Part shown: piece by piece, positions 24,367 through 32,906 of the stretch
How positions within the stretch are numbered: position 1 is the stretch's first letter
How the letters are laid out: the number at the start of each line of letters is the position of its first letter
Source: an uncultured Myxococcales bacterium
GTDB lineage: Bacteria; Myxococcota_A; Polyangia; Polyangiales; Polyangiaceae
Direction: 5' to 3'
Length of the DNA stretch: 64,000 nucleotides
Assembly: GCA_937872925.1 (NCBI GenBank)
Contig: CALMUT010000080.1
Coordinates: 47,101 to 111,100, forward strand
Translations under genes and position numbers: made by a program
The notes under the pieces: generated by a model
The model's database searches: none
The model's input: the letters and a program-made list of their open reading frames with translations, nothing else
Told to the model about the DNA's origin: nothing

Positions 24367-25049
24367 AGGCGTTCGCGTTGGGTGCCCAGGTCGCGGCGGC
24401 GCGGCTCAGGTCACGCACGCTGGGCGTGCTCACGGTATTCGGACTTTTGACGGTGGCGGTCGTCGCTTTGCTCGAACGCCGCACCGGGTCGGTACTGTCT
24501 ACGGACCGCGCCCTCGCCGGCGTGGCCCTGGGCCTGTGCCTACCTGCGTTGGCCTACGGAGTCGTGCGCACCGCGACAGGGGGACAGAGGCTGGCCAATT
24601 CCCTGTGGCCCATGGCGCGCTACGGCCAGAACCGCCGGCGCATCGCGCTGGGCGTGCTGTCGGCTGCAACCCTCGCAAACGCCGGTATCGGTTTGGTGCT
24701 CGCGGTGCTCTGCGTGCTGTGCGTGCGGCTGCCCGCGGATCCGTTGCTCGTGCCCGACGCACTGACCAGCGCCTGGATCGGCGCGGCCGGCGGCGCGGCA
24801 TACACCGCGCTGTTTCTGTGCGGCTCCACCCTCGGCCGCGCCGGCGGCGGCGCCTTCCTGCTGCTGGCATTGGATTTCGCGTTGGGCGCCGGCACCGGCG
24901 TCGCTGCGGCAATCTGGCCGCGCGCCCACGTGCGCAACCTCCTAGGTGGTGCCGCTCCCCTTGAATTGCCGCAGTTTGCTTCAAGTGCGTTGTTGCTGGC
25001 CCTGTTCTTGCTCTTGGTGACTTTCGCCACCCAGCGGACGCCAAAGTAA
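24363..25049 (+). CDS. ABC-exporter permease-like membrane protein
   Basis: 228 residues from GTG 24363, overlapping the ATPase-like gene (GTGA). About six hydrophobic segments (23-40, 48-65, 100-122, 132-155, 155-178 and 200-220). A cytoplasmic stretch WPMARYGQNRRRIALG parallels the loop in the first permease. No family recognised. The paired layout (permease, ATPase-like, permease) suggests a heterodimeric membrane complex. Confidence 0.65.
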   Translation: MKAFALGAQVAAARLRSRTLGVLTVFGLLTVAVVALLERRTGSVLSTDRALAGVALGLCLPALAYGVVRTATGGQRLANSLWPMARYGQNRRRIALGVLSAATLANAGIGLVLAVLCVLCVRLPADPLLVPDALTSAWIGAAGGAAYTALFLCGSTLGRAGGGAFLLLALDFALGAGTGVAAAIWPRAHVRNLLGGAAPLELPQFASSALLLALFLLLVTFATQRTPK

Positions 25050-25063
25050 GCCACGCGAGTGGC
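25050..25063. terminator. Small hairpin after the ABC-like operon
   Basis: GCCAC-GCGA-GTGGC, a 5-bp stem with a GNRA-type loop just after the stop codon. No T-tract. Weak candidate. Confidence 0.3.
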
Positions 25064-25096
25064 ACGTGCGTCCGAAGTTGGCTAGGTTCCGGCGCC

Positions 25097-25804
25097 GTGC
25101 GAACCGTCGCCTACGCCTTTGAAAGCCTCGAAGTGCTCTCCGTCTTGCTTGAGGCCGGAGGCGACGAGCAAGAACTCGAGCTCTTGGGCGAGAGCAAGCT
25201 CAAGGACGGCGAGTGGGTCATGGTCACCTTCAACATCGGGGAGGACACCACCTCGGTGGCAGCATGCGTGGTGGATCGCGGCTATGGAATGCGCCTGGCC
25301 TTTAGCGAACGGGATTGGGCGCGGCTGTGGCAGTTCGCCAACTCAGATGGCCCCCCGTCGGCTCCACCCCCGAGCCTGCCAATGCCTGCGGTAGAGATTG
25401 CCGTGCCCAACGCGTCGAGCGTGCTCGTCGTGGACGACGACCCAGATTTGCAGGAAGTAGTAAAAGCGCTGCTGGCGGGCGCGGGTTTCGCTGCTCGTGC
25501 CGTTTCATCCGCGGAGGAAGCCTTCGACTCCCTACGCGAGGATCACGCAGACGTGGTCGTGCTGGATTGGAACCTTCCGGGGATGAGCGGCGTCGACTTT
25601 TGCCGGCGCATCCGAAAAGAGCCGCGCCTGGAGCGCCTCCCCATCTTGTTCTTGACAGCAAACTCATCCACACGCGACGTACTAACCGCGTTCAACGCCG
25701 GTGCCGACGATTACGTGAGTAAGCCGTTCCGTGCGCCGGAGCTGGCGGCACGGGTATTGAGCCTGCTCCGCCGCGCGCAACTCCCGCCGCCTTCAGTGCG
25801 CTAA
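25097..25804 (+). CDS. Response regulator with unrecognised N-terminal domain
   Basis: 235 residues from GTG 25097. Residues 1-85 form a small domain (GESKLKDGEWVMVTFNIGED, VVDRGYGMRLAF, DWARLWQFA) that resembles a PilZ-like beta barrel but lacks the RxxxR and NxSxxG motifs. A Pro-rich linker (86-98) leads to a receiver domain: acidic triad at D113-D115, phosphoacceptor Asp157 in VVVLDWNLPG, FLTANS and Lys209 in VSKPF. No output domain after it. Orphan; a PilZ-containing protein with receiver-like domains occurs at 62778. Likely acts by protein contact. Confidence 0.75.
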   Translation: MRTVAYAFESLEVLSVLLEAGGDEQELELLGESKLKDGEWVMVTFNIGEDTTSVAACVVDRGYGMRLAFSERDWARLWQFANSDGPPSAPPPSLPMPAVEIAVPNASSVLVVDDDPDLQEVVKALLAGAGFAARAVSSAEEAFDSLREDHADVVVLDWNLPGMSGVDFCRRIRKEPRLERLPILFLTANSSTRDVLTAFNAGADDYVSKPFRAPELAARVLSLLRRAQLPPPSVR

Positions 25805-25855
25805 CGCTCGCCGGAAGGCCTGTGGCTCGCCACCCCGCGGGTCGCGGCCAGTGCG

Positions 25856-27418
25856 CTACTGCTGTTCGCGGAAGGCTTCAGCTGGACGAAGCTTCGATGC
25901 GTAGCGTGCGGGCCAAACCGTCGCGATGAGGCAAACCAGCACGGCAAATACTCCGACCATCACGAATTCATCGGGATTCACCTGCACCGGCAACTTGCTG
26001 ATGAAATAGACCTTCGGATCTAAAGGAAAGCTGTACACGAGCAAACCCCGACAAAACAGGATGCCGAGCAGCAATCCCACGGCGGTGCCGACGACGCCGA
26101 TGATCGCCCCCTGATACAGAAATGTACGCAAGAGCGCACTGTTGGTGGCGCCCATCGCCTTGAGCACGGCGATCTCCTTCTTCTTGTCGAGGACCACCAT
26201 GATCAAGGTGGCAATCACGGTGAAGGCGGCGACGACGATGATCAGCGCCAGCACTAGGCTCATCAGGATCTGCTGGATGCGAAGGGCCGTGAACAGACCG
26301 TGGTTGAGTTCTTCCCAGTCCATCGTGTGATACACGCCGTCGCCCAGCTTCTCGTCGACAATCTTCGTAATCGCGCGCGCTTGATCGATATCCGAAACCT
26401 TCATCTCGATGCCGGTAACGCTATCCCCAGAGTCGCCGAAAGCCTGCGCCTCGAAGAGATCCGTATAGACGAGCTTCGAATCGTATTGATCGAAACCCGC
26501 ATCAAACACCGCAATCACCCGGAACTGTTTGGCCACCGGAGCCCGGATCGCTCCCTTGGCATAGACGAAGCCGATGGTCGGGCTGGTCACCTGCACGCAG
26601 TCGCCAAGCTTCAGCTCCAGGTTGTCCTTCAACGTCTTGCCAATGATGATGCCAGGCAGCTTCTTGACCGCGTCGGCGCTCGCGCACGGGTCGGGGTCAA
26701 CGTCCGGCGGCAAGAAGTCGTCTTCAGGCAACTCGCTGGTGTATCCGCCGTCGGGCACGATGCTGCCAACGGGGCCGTCCTCGACAAGATCCGTGGGTAG
26801 CTCCCCGGCGCCCGCGTCCGGCGGCGGCGCGCCCGCATCAAGGACGCCCGCTTCAAACGCACCCTTTTCGATCTCTTTGAACAGTGGCGCTTTGCCCGGG
26901 GATCCGCCGGGCGCTGGCTTCTTGGGTGACAGCGGTTCGTCCGGAAACTCATCGAGAATGGAACGACGCCGGCGCTCAGGTGGCTTAGCGTTCGCCTGGC
27001 GCAGCCCCTCCAAATCCCCTTCGACGATGTGGCGGGGCAGATCGAGGACTTGCGGCATCAACTTCGGATCAACGCCCTTCAGCAGAACACCTGTTGCCGT
27101 CTTGCCTCCATGAGTCACCATCATGGGATCGATCACGAACGGTGCGATGCCCTTGACCCCCGGGACCTCCCGCATCTTCTCCATGACTTCCCGGTATTCA
27201 CGAAAGTCGCTCGAGTATTTGAGCACGAGCACGTGCGCATTGACGCCCAGCACCTTCTCGCGGAACTCGGCGCGAAACCCACCCGTGACACTGATGACCG
27301 TCGCCAGCGCCGCCACACCCAGCGCCACGCCAATGATCGCGAACACGGTGCCAACGGACACGAATCCGCTCTTCTTCGAGCGCATGTAGCGCAGGGCTAG
27401 CTCAAGGGGGAAACCCAT
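25856..27418 (-). CDS. LolC/LolE-family lipoprotein-releasing permease
   Basis: 520 residues. Helix 1 at about 22-42, then a large periplasmic region, and three C-terminal helices (about 385-410, 430-452 and 475-500). The start MGFPLELALRYMRSKK and GVALGVAALATVISVTGGF are typical of LolC/LolE (MacB_PCD plus FtsX domains), as are EIAVLKAMGATNSALLRTFLYQG and the C-terminal RPAEAFREQ. LolCDE extracts lipoproteins from the inner membrane. Unusual: a Pro/Asp/Gly-rich insertion of about 110 residues (about 140-250) in the periplasmic domain. No LolD gene is next to it. Confidence 0.88.
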   Translation of the reverse strand: MGFPLELALRYMRSKKSGFVSVGTVFAIIGVALGVAALATVISVTGGFRAEFREKVLGVNAHVLVLKYSSDFREYREVMEKMREVPGVKGIAPFVIDPMMVTHGGKTATGVLLKGVDPKLMPQVLDLPRHIVEGDLEGLRQANAKPPERRRRSILDEFPDEPLSPKKPAPGGSPGKAPLFKEIEKGAFEAGVLDAGAPPPDAGAGELPTDLVEDGPVGSIVPDGGYTSELPEDDFLPPDVDPDPCASADAVKKLPGIIIGKTLKDNLELKLGDCVQVTSPTIGFVYAKGAIRAPVAKQFRVIAVFDAGFDQYDSKLVYTDLFEAQAFGDSGDSVTGIEMKVSDIDQARAITKIVDEKLGDGVYHTMDWEELNHGLFTALRIQQILMSLVLALIIVVAAFTVIATLIMVVLDKKKEIAVLKAMGATNSALLRTFLYQGAIIGVVGTAVGLLLGILFCRGLLVYSFPLDPKVYFISKLPVQVNPDEFVMVGVFAVLVCLIATVWPARYASKLRPAEAFREQQ

Positions 27419-27725
27419 GGGACCCGGGTGTAGCAGCCTTCCGAGATGGAAAGGTGGGTAATTGGCCTACAGCAGAGCCCCACCATGTATGCAACGATTT
27501 CACACCCGCCCTGACAACGAATGACCTCGCCGGGGGGATCTCGCTGCAGAAATCCCGCAATTTAGTGAATACCGAGCGGGCCCGTCCCTTGCTTCCATGC
27601 TGGCGGGTGCGTGTTGCCCGAACTCGACTAAACCCATGGCCAGTGCCCAGATCAAGTAACGTCACCACACGTAAAAACTGGTGGTGCGGAGCTAGCTTAC
27701 GTAAATTTCTCTTCTCTCTAACCTG
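27419..27725. other. 307-base intergenic region, no gene seen
   Basis: Divergent spacer between the LolC/E gene and the kinase gene. It has an inverted repeat at 27663-27686, a palindrome TTACGTAA at 27697-27704 and is more AT-rich just before the kinase start, so it probably holds divergent promoters. Short open frames on both strands lack any protein-like features. Confidence 0.5.
27663..27686. promoter_or_regulatory. Inverted repeat upstream of the Ser/Thr kinase
   Basis: CACCAC and GTGGTG arms separated by 12 bases, ending 39 bases before the kinase ATG. Together with TTACGTAA at 27697 it could be an operator; no known family recognised. Confidence 0.35.
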
Positions 27726-29459
27726 ATGTCCGACGAGCGCGATAAGAGCGCGGCGCGCGCCGGGCCACCTGGCCCACCCCCACGACCCAAAGCGGCAGCT
27801 CCATCCTCGAGCAGCTCAGGGGAAGTGCCCGCGGTCACCGGCGGGGTCTCAAAGAACAGCGAGCTAAAACTGGTTACGGTGACGCCATCGATGTCGATGC
27901 CGGACACCGAGATCAGCCAGATCACCCAGGCCGACGGCACGCCGATGATGCCGAAGAAGGACCCGTACATCGGCTGCACCATCGACGGGCGCTACAAAGT
28001 GGAAAGCGTGCTCGGCGAGGGTGGCATGGGCGTCGTGTACCAGAGCCGCCACACCATCATCGGCAAGAAAGTCGCGATGAAGGTGCTCCGCTCCGACCTG
28101 GCGCGGGACAAGGAAGTCACCGAACGCTTCTTGAACGAAGCGAAGTCGGCGTCGGCCATCGGCAACGCGCACATCATCGACATCAGCGACTTCGGCCAGT
28201 TCCCGGACGGATCGACCTACTTCGTCATGGAGTATCTGGACGGACTGCCGCTCACCAGCATCGTCGAAGAAGGAAAGCCGGTTCCGGTTCCGCGGATCCT
28301 GGACATCGCCAGGCAGCTGGCTGAGGGCCTGCATGCGGCGCACGCTTCCGGCATCGTTCATCGCGACCTCAAGCCCGACAACATTTTCCTCGTGGAGCGC
28401 GGCAACACCAAGGACTTCGTCAAGATCTTGGATTTCGGCATCGCCAAGGTGTCGACCAGCGGTGAAGGCCGGCTGACACGAGCGGGCGCCGTATTCGGTA
28501 CTCCGCACTATATGTCGCCGGAGCAGGCCGCCGGCGCGCCGGTCGATCACCGCGGCGACATCTACTCCTTCGGCGTCATTCTCTACGAGCTGGCCAGCGG
28601 CAAAGTCCCCTTCGATGCTGACAACTTCATGGGGATTCTGACCCAGCATATGTACAAGGCACCGGTCCCAATCCGCGCGCTGGTGCCGGCGCCCCAGGAG
28701 GTGCCTCCTGGCCTGGAAGCCATCGTCCTGAAGTGCCTCTCCAAACGCCCGGAACAGCGCTACCAGTCGATGCAAGAGCTGCTTGCAGACGTCGACAAGA
28801 TGAAGTCGGGAGCGATTCCGGACGCCGTTCCAGAAATGATGGGCCGCTCCGGCGGCTTCAATGTGCCGGCGGATTATTTCAAGAAGGGTGCAGGTATGCC
28901 TGCACCTGTGCCGGCGTCTCCGCTCAGCGGCGGAATGCAGCGCACGCGCTGGCCCCTCTACGCAGGCATCGCCGGCGTGCTCACGGCGATGGTGATCGTC
29001 ATCGCGATCTTCGCTGCCAGCGCCAAAAGCACCGCCGACACCGCGCCGAGCGCCGAGCCCAAAGCCACGCCCACTACCACGGCCGAGCCCAAAGCAGCTT
29101 CCCCTCCGCCCAGCACACCCACCGCACGCAAGGCCCAGGTGGTGGTCGCCGTCGAACCCTCTGACGCCCAGATCTTTCAAAACGGCGAGGAGAACGGTGC
29201 CAGCCCCCTGCTGTTGCAAGTGCCCGAAGGCGAGAGCATCAAACTCGAGATCAAACGTGCAGGCTACAAAGACCAAACCGTCGAGGTGGACGGCAGCAAG
29301 CAGAAACTGGTCGTAAAACTGGAGAAGGCGGCCGGCGCTGGCCGGCCCATTGCCCGCCCCGGCCCGCGTCCCGCGAGCCAAAGCCCCAAGCCCAAACCCA
29401 AACCCAAACCCAAACCCACCATCACGGATCCCGGCCTGGTCAATCCCTGGGGAGAGTAG
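27726..29459 (+). CDS. Hanks-type Ser/Thr protein kinase with PEGA-like domain
   Basis: 577 residues. N-terminal disordered Pro/Ser-rich region 1-85; kinase domain about 90-355: glycine loop LGEGGMGVVY, catalytic Lys119 in VAMKV, HRD at 212-214 (VHRDLKPDN), DFG at 237-239, then GTPHYMSPEQ and DIYSFGVILYEL. One helix about 416-438, then a linker rich in Thr/Pro/Ala and a PEGA-like domain (VVVAVEPSDAQIFQNGEENG through VEVDG). The tail is a KP repeat. A membrane-bound signalling kinase, typical of myxobacteria. It is followed by a strong inverted repeat before cca. Confidence 0.95.
   Translation: MSDERDKSAARAGPPGPPPRPKAAAPSSSSSGEVPAVTGGVSKNSELKLVTVTPSMSMPDTEISQITQADGTPMMPKKDPYIGCTIDGRYKVESVLGEGGMGVVYQSRHTIIGKKVAMKVLRSDLARDKEVTERFLNEAKSASAIGNAHIIDISDFGQFPDGSTYFVMEYLDGLPLTSIVEEGKPVPVPRILDIARQLAEGLHAAHASGIVHRDLKPDNIFLVERGNTKDFVKILDFGIAKVSTSGEGRLTRAGAVFGTPHYMSPEQAAGAPVDHRGDIYSFGVILYELASGKVPFDADNFMGILTQHMYKAPVPIRALVPAPQEVPPGLEAIVLKCLSKRPEQRYQSMQELLADVDKMKSGAIPDAVPEMMGRSGGFNVPADYFKKGAGMPAPVPASPLSGGMQRTRWPLYAGIAGVLTAMVIVIAIFAASAKSTADTAPSAEPKATPTTTAEPKAASPPPSTPTARKAQVVVAVEPSDAQIFQNGEENGASPLLLQVPEGESIKLEIKRAGYKDQTVEVDGSKQKLVVKLEKAAGAGRPIARPGPRPASQSPKPKPKPKPKPTITDPGLVNPWGE
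29385..29417 (+). repeat. Tandem CCCAAA units coding a Lys-Pro tail
   Basis: Five CCCAAG/CCCAAA hexamers in a row encode the KPKPKPKPKP segment at the kinase C-terminus, slippage-prone. Confidence 0.7.
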
Positions 29460-29479
29460 CAAAACCTCGATGGGAGCCG

Positions 29480-29515
29480 CCTAGCGTGTCGATTCCGTGG
29501 GATCGATACGCTAGG
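29480..29515 (+). terminator. 14-bp near-perfect inverted repeat between kinase and cca
   Basis: CCTAGCGTGTCGAT and ATCGATACGCTAGG flank an 8-base loop; the single mismatch becomes a G-U pair in RNA. It is followed by TTCTTG and ends eight bases before the cca GTG. It looks like an intrinsic terminator with a weak T-tract, or a translation-control stem. Confidence 0.55.
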
Positions 29516-29523
29516 TTCTTGCC

Positions 29524-30933
29524 GTGATCGACGTCAGTCTGCTCAGAAACGCCGTGCCCAAGGACGTGCGGGAACTGTGCGCAAGGCTGCGCGAGGCTGG
29601 GCACCGCTCCTGGATCGTCGGCGGTTGTGTGCGAGACCATCTCTTGTCCCAGATCCGGCACGGCGCTCCCCAGCCTGAAAACGACTGGGATGTTGCCACG
29701 GACGCACGCCCGGAGCGCGTGCAGCAGCTCTTCCGCAAGGTGATCCCCACAGGCCTGGAACACGGGACCGTGACCGTACTGATCAACGGCACCGGCTACG
29801 AAGTGACGACGCTACGCGGCGAAACCACCTACTCGGACGGGCGCCGTCCAGACGCTGTGTACTTTGTCGATGACATCGTCGCCGACTTGGCACGACGAGA
29901 CTTCACCATCAACGCGATGGCGTACGACCCACTTGAAGACAACCTGATCGACCCGTTCTCAGGCGCTGCCGATCTGAAAGCCAATGTCCTGCGGGCCGTT
30001 GGAGAAGCGTCTGAGCGCTTCGCCGAGGACGGCCTGCGGGTGCTGCGTGCCGCTCGCTTCGTGGCCACCTTGGAGGTGGACATGGCGCCCGCAACCGCCG
30101 CCGCCATCGAACCGTCCTTGAGCAGCTACCGCAAGGTCAGTCCGGAACGCATCCGGGACGAGTGGATCAAAGCAATGAAAGCAGAGCGTCCGAGCCGCGC
30201 TTTCGAAATCATGCGCGAACATGGCCTGCTTTCGATTTCGGCCCCGGAACTGCTTGAGTCCGTCGGCTGCGCGCAGAATCGACACCACGCTTTTGACGTC
30301 TGGGGACACGCGATGGCCTGCTTGGACAACTGCCCTAGCCACCCGGTGCTGCGCATGTCTGGATTGCTGCACGACGTCGGTAAGCCCCGCTCCCGCGCGT
30401 TTAGCGACAAGACCCGAGACTATACGTTCTACGACCACGAACGCATTGGCGCAGAGATGACCGACCCAATGCTCAAACGACTGCGTTTCAGCAACGACGA
30501 CCGTGCCCGCATCGTGCAGCTGATCCGCCACCACTTGATTTGCTACGACGCCTCCTGGTCAGACGCGGCGGTGCGCCGATGGGTCCGCCGCGTCACGCCT
30601 GACCTCTTAGGCGACCTCTACGAGCTGAATCGCGCGGACGTGCTGGGGAAGGGTCGCGACGCCACCGAAGACCTAGAGCGCCTTGAGGAGCTGAAAGCCC
30701 GCGTCGGAGCAGTTCAGAGCGCCGGCGCGGCGTTTGCGGTCAAAGACCTGGCCGTCAACGGACACGACTTGATGCAAATCGCAGGACGAGCCGCAGGGCC
30801 CTGGCTTGGTGCGACGCTCCGGGCCTTATTGGAAGAGGTGACCGAATTGCCGGAACTCAATCAGCGCGAGCCCTTGCTGCAGCGGGCCAAGGATATCCTC
30901 TCGACGCCCAGCGGGCCTTTGGACGGCAAGTGA
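29524..30933 (+). CDS. cca: CCA-adding tRNA nucleotidyltransferase with HD domain
   Basis: 469 residues from GTG 29524. N-terminal class II nucleotidyltransferase: WIVGGCVRDHLL (G33-G34 motif), catalytic DWD at 54-56 in NDWDVATDA, RRDFTINAMAYDP. Then a helical domain ERFAEDGLRVLRAARFVA. C-terminal HD region with LLHDVGKP and YDHERIGAEM, ending near 460. The enzyme adds or repairs the 3' CCA end of tRNA; the HD domain is a phosphohydrolase in related proteins. Its stop overlaps the following hydrolase-like lipoprotein gene. Confidence 0.93.
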   Translation: MIDVSLLRNAVPKDVRELCARLREAGHRSWIVGGCVRDHLLSQIRHGAPQPENDWDVATDARPERVQQLFRKVIPTGLEHGTVTVLINGTGYEVTTLRGETTYSDGRRPDAVYFVDDIVADLARRDFTINAMAYDPLEDNLIDPFSGAADLKANVLRAVGEASERFAEDGLRVLRAARFVATLEVDMAPATAAAIEPSLSSYRKVSPERIRDEWIKAMKAERPSRAFEIMREHGLLSISAPELLESVGCAQNRHHAFDVWGHAMACLDNCPSHPVLRMSGLLHDVGKPRSRAFSDKTRDYTFYDHERIGAEMTDPMLKRLRFSNDDRARIVQLIRHHLICYDASWSDAAVRRWVRRVTPDLLGDLYELNRADVLGKGRDATEDLERLEELKARVGAVQSAGAAFAVKDLAVNGHDLMQIAGRAAGPWLGATLRALLEEVTELPELNQREPLLQRAKDILSTPSGPLDGK

Positions 30934-32879
30934 TGCGCCGGCTGCTGTGCGCACTACTTTTGCTGGCGCCGTCCGCTTGCGGAGACGGTGAGAGCGAAGC
31001 AAGGCTCGCTCCCTTGGAGATCCCAGAAGGCTGCCAGCCCATCGCAGCTGCGCACGACTGCCTACTGCCGTTTCCTTCAGACTTTTTCACAGTCCCCGCC
31101 GCGGACCTGCCCTCGGGGCGACGCGTCCGCGTCGAAGTCGCGGCGCAACCCGAAAACGCCAAGGGCGGACACATTGACTTCACGCAGTTCGTCGAGGCAG
31201 ACGGGTTTTCGCCGGGAAGTCAGATCCTGGCGCTGTTCCCGGGGGGCGTGGATGGGTCGGCGCTTACCTTCCACACCGACGACGTGATGCAGACCCTGGA
31301 GCCCTCCTCCCCGACGCAAATCCTGGACGCGGAAACCGGGCAGCCCGTGCTGCACTTCGCCGAAGTGGATCCCCGCGGCGAGGATCCGACGCTCCGCGCG
31401 CTGGTCCTCCGTCCTTTGGTACGCCTCGAGGACGGCAAACGCTACATCGTTGCACTCTCTAATCTCACCGCGACAGACGGCACGCCCGTTCCTGTTCCTG
31501 AGGGCTTCCGGCGCATTGTCTCCCGGCGCAGCGCCGGCGATCCAGTCCTCGGGCCCCTGGCCGCGCGCTACGAGAAAGAGATCTTTCCGGTGCTTGCGAG
31601 CCGAGGGATCCCGCGTTCGCAGCTGACCCTCAGCTGGGACTTCACTGTGCGCAGCGAGCAGAATCTCACGGATTCCATGCTCGCGGTCCGAGACATGACC
31701 CTGGCCTACCTAGCCGCAAACAAGCCAACGTTCGAAGTCGTCGCGGTCAGCGACGACCCCAGCGACCACGTGGCCCGACGCATCGACGCGCGGGTCAGCG
31801 TTCCGTTGTTCCTCGAAGACAACGTGCCCCTCGCGAAACTGGCGCGCGACGCAGAGGGGCGGGTCAAGCAAAACGGCATGACCCAGGCGGAGTTCAGCGT
31901 ATTCGTGCCCAAGAGCGTGGCCACGCGCCCAAGCGGGTCCGCCCCGGCGCGCTTGATGCAGTACGGCCACGGATTCTTTGGATCCGTCGAAGAAGTTGCC
32001 GACGTCCCATCGCAAATCGGGAACGAGAAGGGCTTCGTGGTCGTCGCCACCAATTGGATCGGCATGAGCACCGAGGACCGCTTCCGCGTAGTCGAGCAGA
32101 TCGTGACCCAGCCCGGCGACTCGATGGTGTTCGTCCACCGAACGCACCAAGCGATGGCGAACGCCATGGTGCTCGCTGCGCTTTCGATGGGGGACCTGGC
32201 GACCGCGCCGGAGCTGCAGTTCCCGGCGGGCCCGGCCTATGACCCGACAGCCCTCTACTATTACGGCAACAGCATGGGGCACATCTTGGGCGGCACCTAC
32301 TTGGCGCTTTCACCCCACATTGAACGCGGTGTACTCGGCGTCGGCGGGGCCAACCTCTCGCACATCATGTTTCGCGCACGCCCGCTGGCGGCTTTCATTC
32401 TCTTCGTCGGACAGGTTTTGAATGATGCGCTGGGCCAGCAGAAGTTCGCCGCCTTGGGGCAGCTTGGCTTTGATCCCGTCGATCCGCTGAGCTACGCGCC
32501 TCGGGTCTTGCAGAACACCCTAAGCGGGTCACCGGCAAGCCGCGAAGTGCTGCTGCAAATCGGTATGGGGGACTCTGAGGTCAACCCCCTGTCCGCACAT
32601 CTCCACGCCCGCGCCCTGGGGATCCCCAGTCTGAAGCCAGCCCCGCGGGCCATTCCGGGGCTCGCAGAAGTCCCCGCACCGCACAACGGCTCTGCCATCG
32701 CGGAGTACGACTTCGGCATCGACCCCGTTCCTGGGTTGCTCGCGATTCCTCCCAGTGACTCGTCTGAGGCCCATGAGGGCGTGCGGCGCCTCGAGGCGAC
32801 CAAAAAGCAGCTAGACGCTTTTCTGCGCCCTGGCGGAACGGCCATACACACTTGCAGCGGCGTGTGCGATCCCGAGTAG
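30933..32879 (+). CDS. Alpha/beta-hydrolase-fold lipoprotein esterase
   Basis: 648 residues from ATG 30933, which overlaps the cca stop (TGATG); a GTG directly before it is possible. Lipoprotein signal with lipobox APSAC. N-terminal domain of about 300 residues, then an alpha/beta-hydrolase part: QYGHGFFGS (oxyanion-type loop, about 344-352), VVATNWIGMS, and nucleophile elbow YYGNSMGHILGG (G-N-S-M-G, Ser447). Acid and His are probably near IGMGDSEVN (about 548) and APHNGSA (about 600). Overall layout resembles large surface lipases of the VolA type. Substrate unknown. Confidence 0.78.
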   Translation: MRRLLCALLLLAPSACGDGESEARLAPLEIPEGCQPIAAAHDCLLPFPSDFFTVPAADLPSGRRVRVEVAAQPENAKGGHIDFTQFVEADGFSPGSQILALFPGGVDGSALTFHTDDVMQTLEPSSPTQILDAETGQPVLHFAEVDPRGEDPTLRALVLRPLVRLEDGKRYIVALSNLTATDGTPVPVPEGFRRIVSRRSAGDPVLGPLAARYEKEIFPVLASRGIPRSQLTLSWDFTVRSEQNLTDSMLAVRDMTLAYLAANKPTFEVVAVSDDPSDHVARRIDARVSVPLFLEDNVPLAKLARDAEGRVKQNGMTQAEFSVFVPKSVATRPSGSAPARLMQYGHGFFGSVEEVADVPSQIGNEKGFVVVATNWIGMSTEDRFRVVEQIVTQPGDSMVFVHRTHQAMANAMVLAALSMGDLATAPELQFPAGPAYDPTALYYYGNSMGHILGGTYLALSPHIERGVLGVGGANLSHIMFRARPLAAFILFVGQVLNDALGQQKFAALGQLGFDPVDPLSYAPRVLQNTLSGSPASREVLLQIGMGDSEVNPLSAHLHARALGIPSLKPAPRAIPGLAEVPAPHNGSAIAEYDFGIDPVPGLLAIPPSDSSEAHEGVRRLEATKKQLDAFLRPGGTAIHTCSGVCDPE

Positions 32880-32880
32880 A

Positions 32881-32902
32881 CGCGCAGCCCTGTGGCCGCG
32901 CG
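32881..32902. terminator. Hairpin between convergent hydrolase and ftsH genes
   Basis: CGCGC-GCC/GGC-GCGCG stem with one internal mismatch and loop CTGT, in the 27-base gap between convergent stop codons. No T-tract; candidate two-way terminator. Confidence 0.4.
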
Positions 32903-32906
32903 TCGA

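Noticed and set aside
27454..27726. 90-residue plus-strand frame in the kinase upstream region
   Set aside because: No ribosome site, no protein-like features, and it ends at the kinase start.
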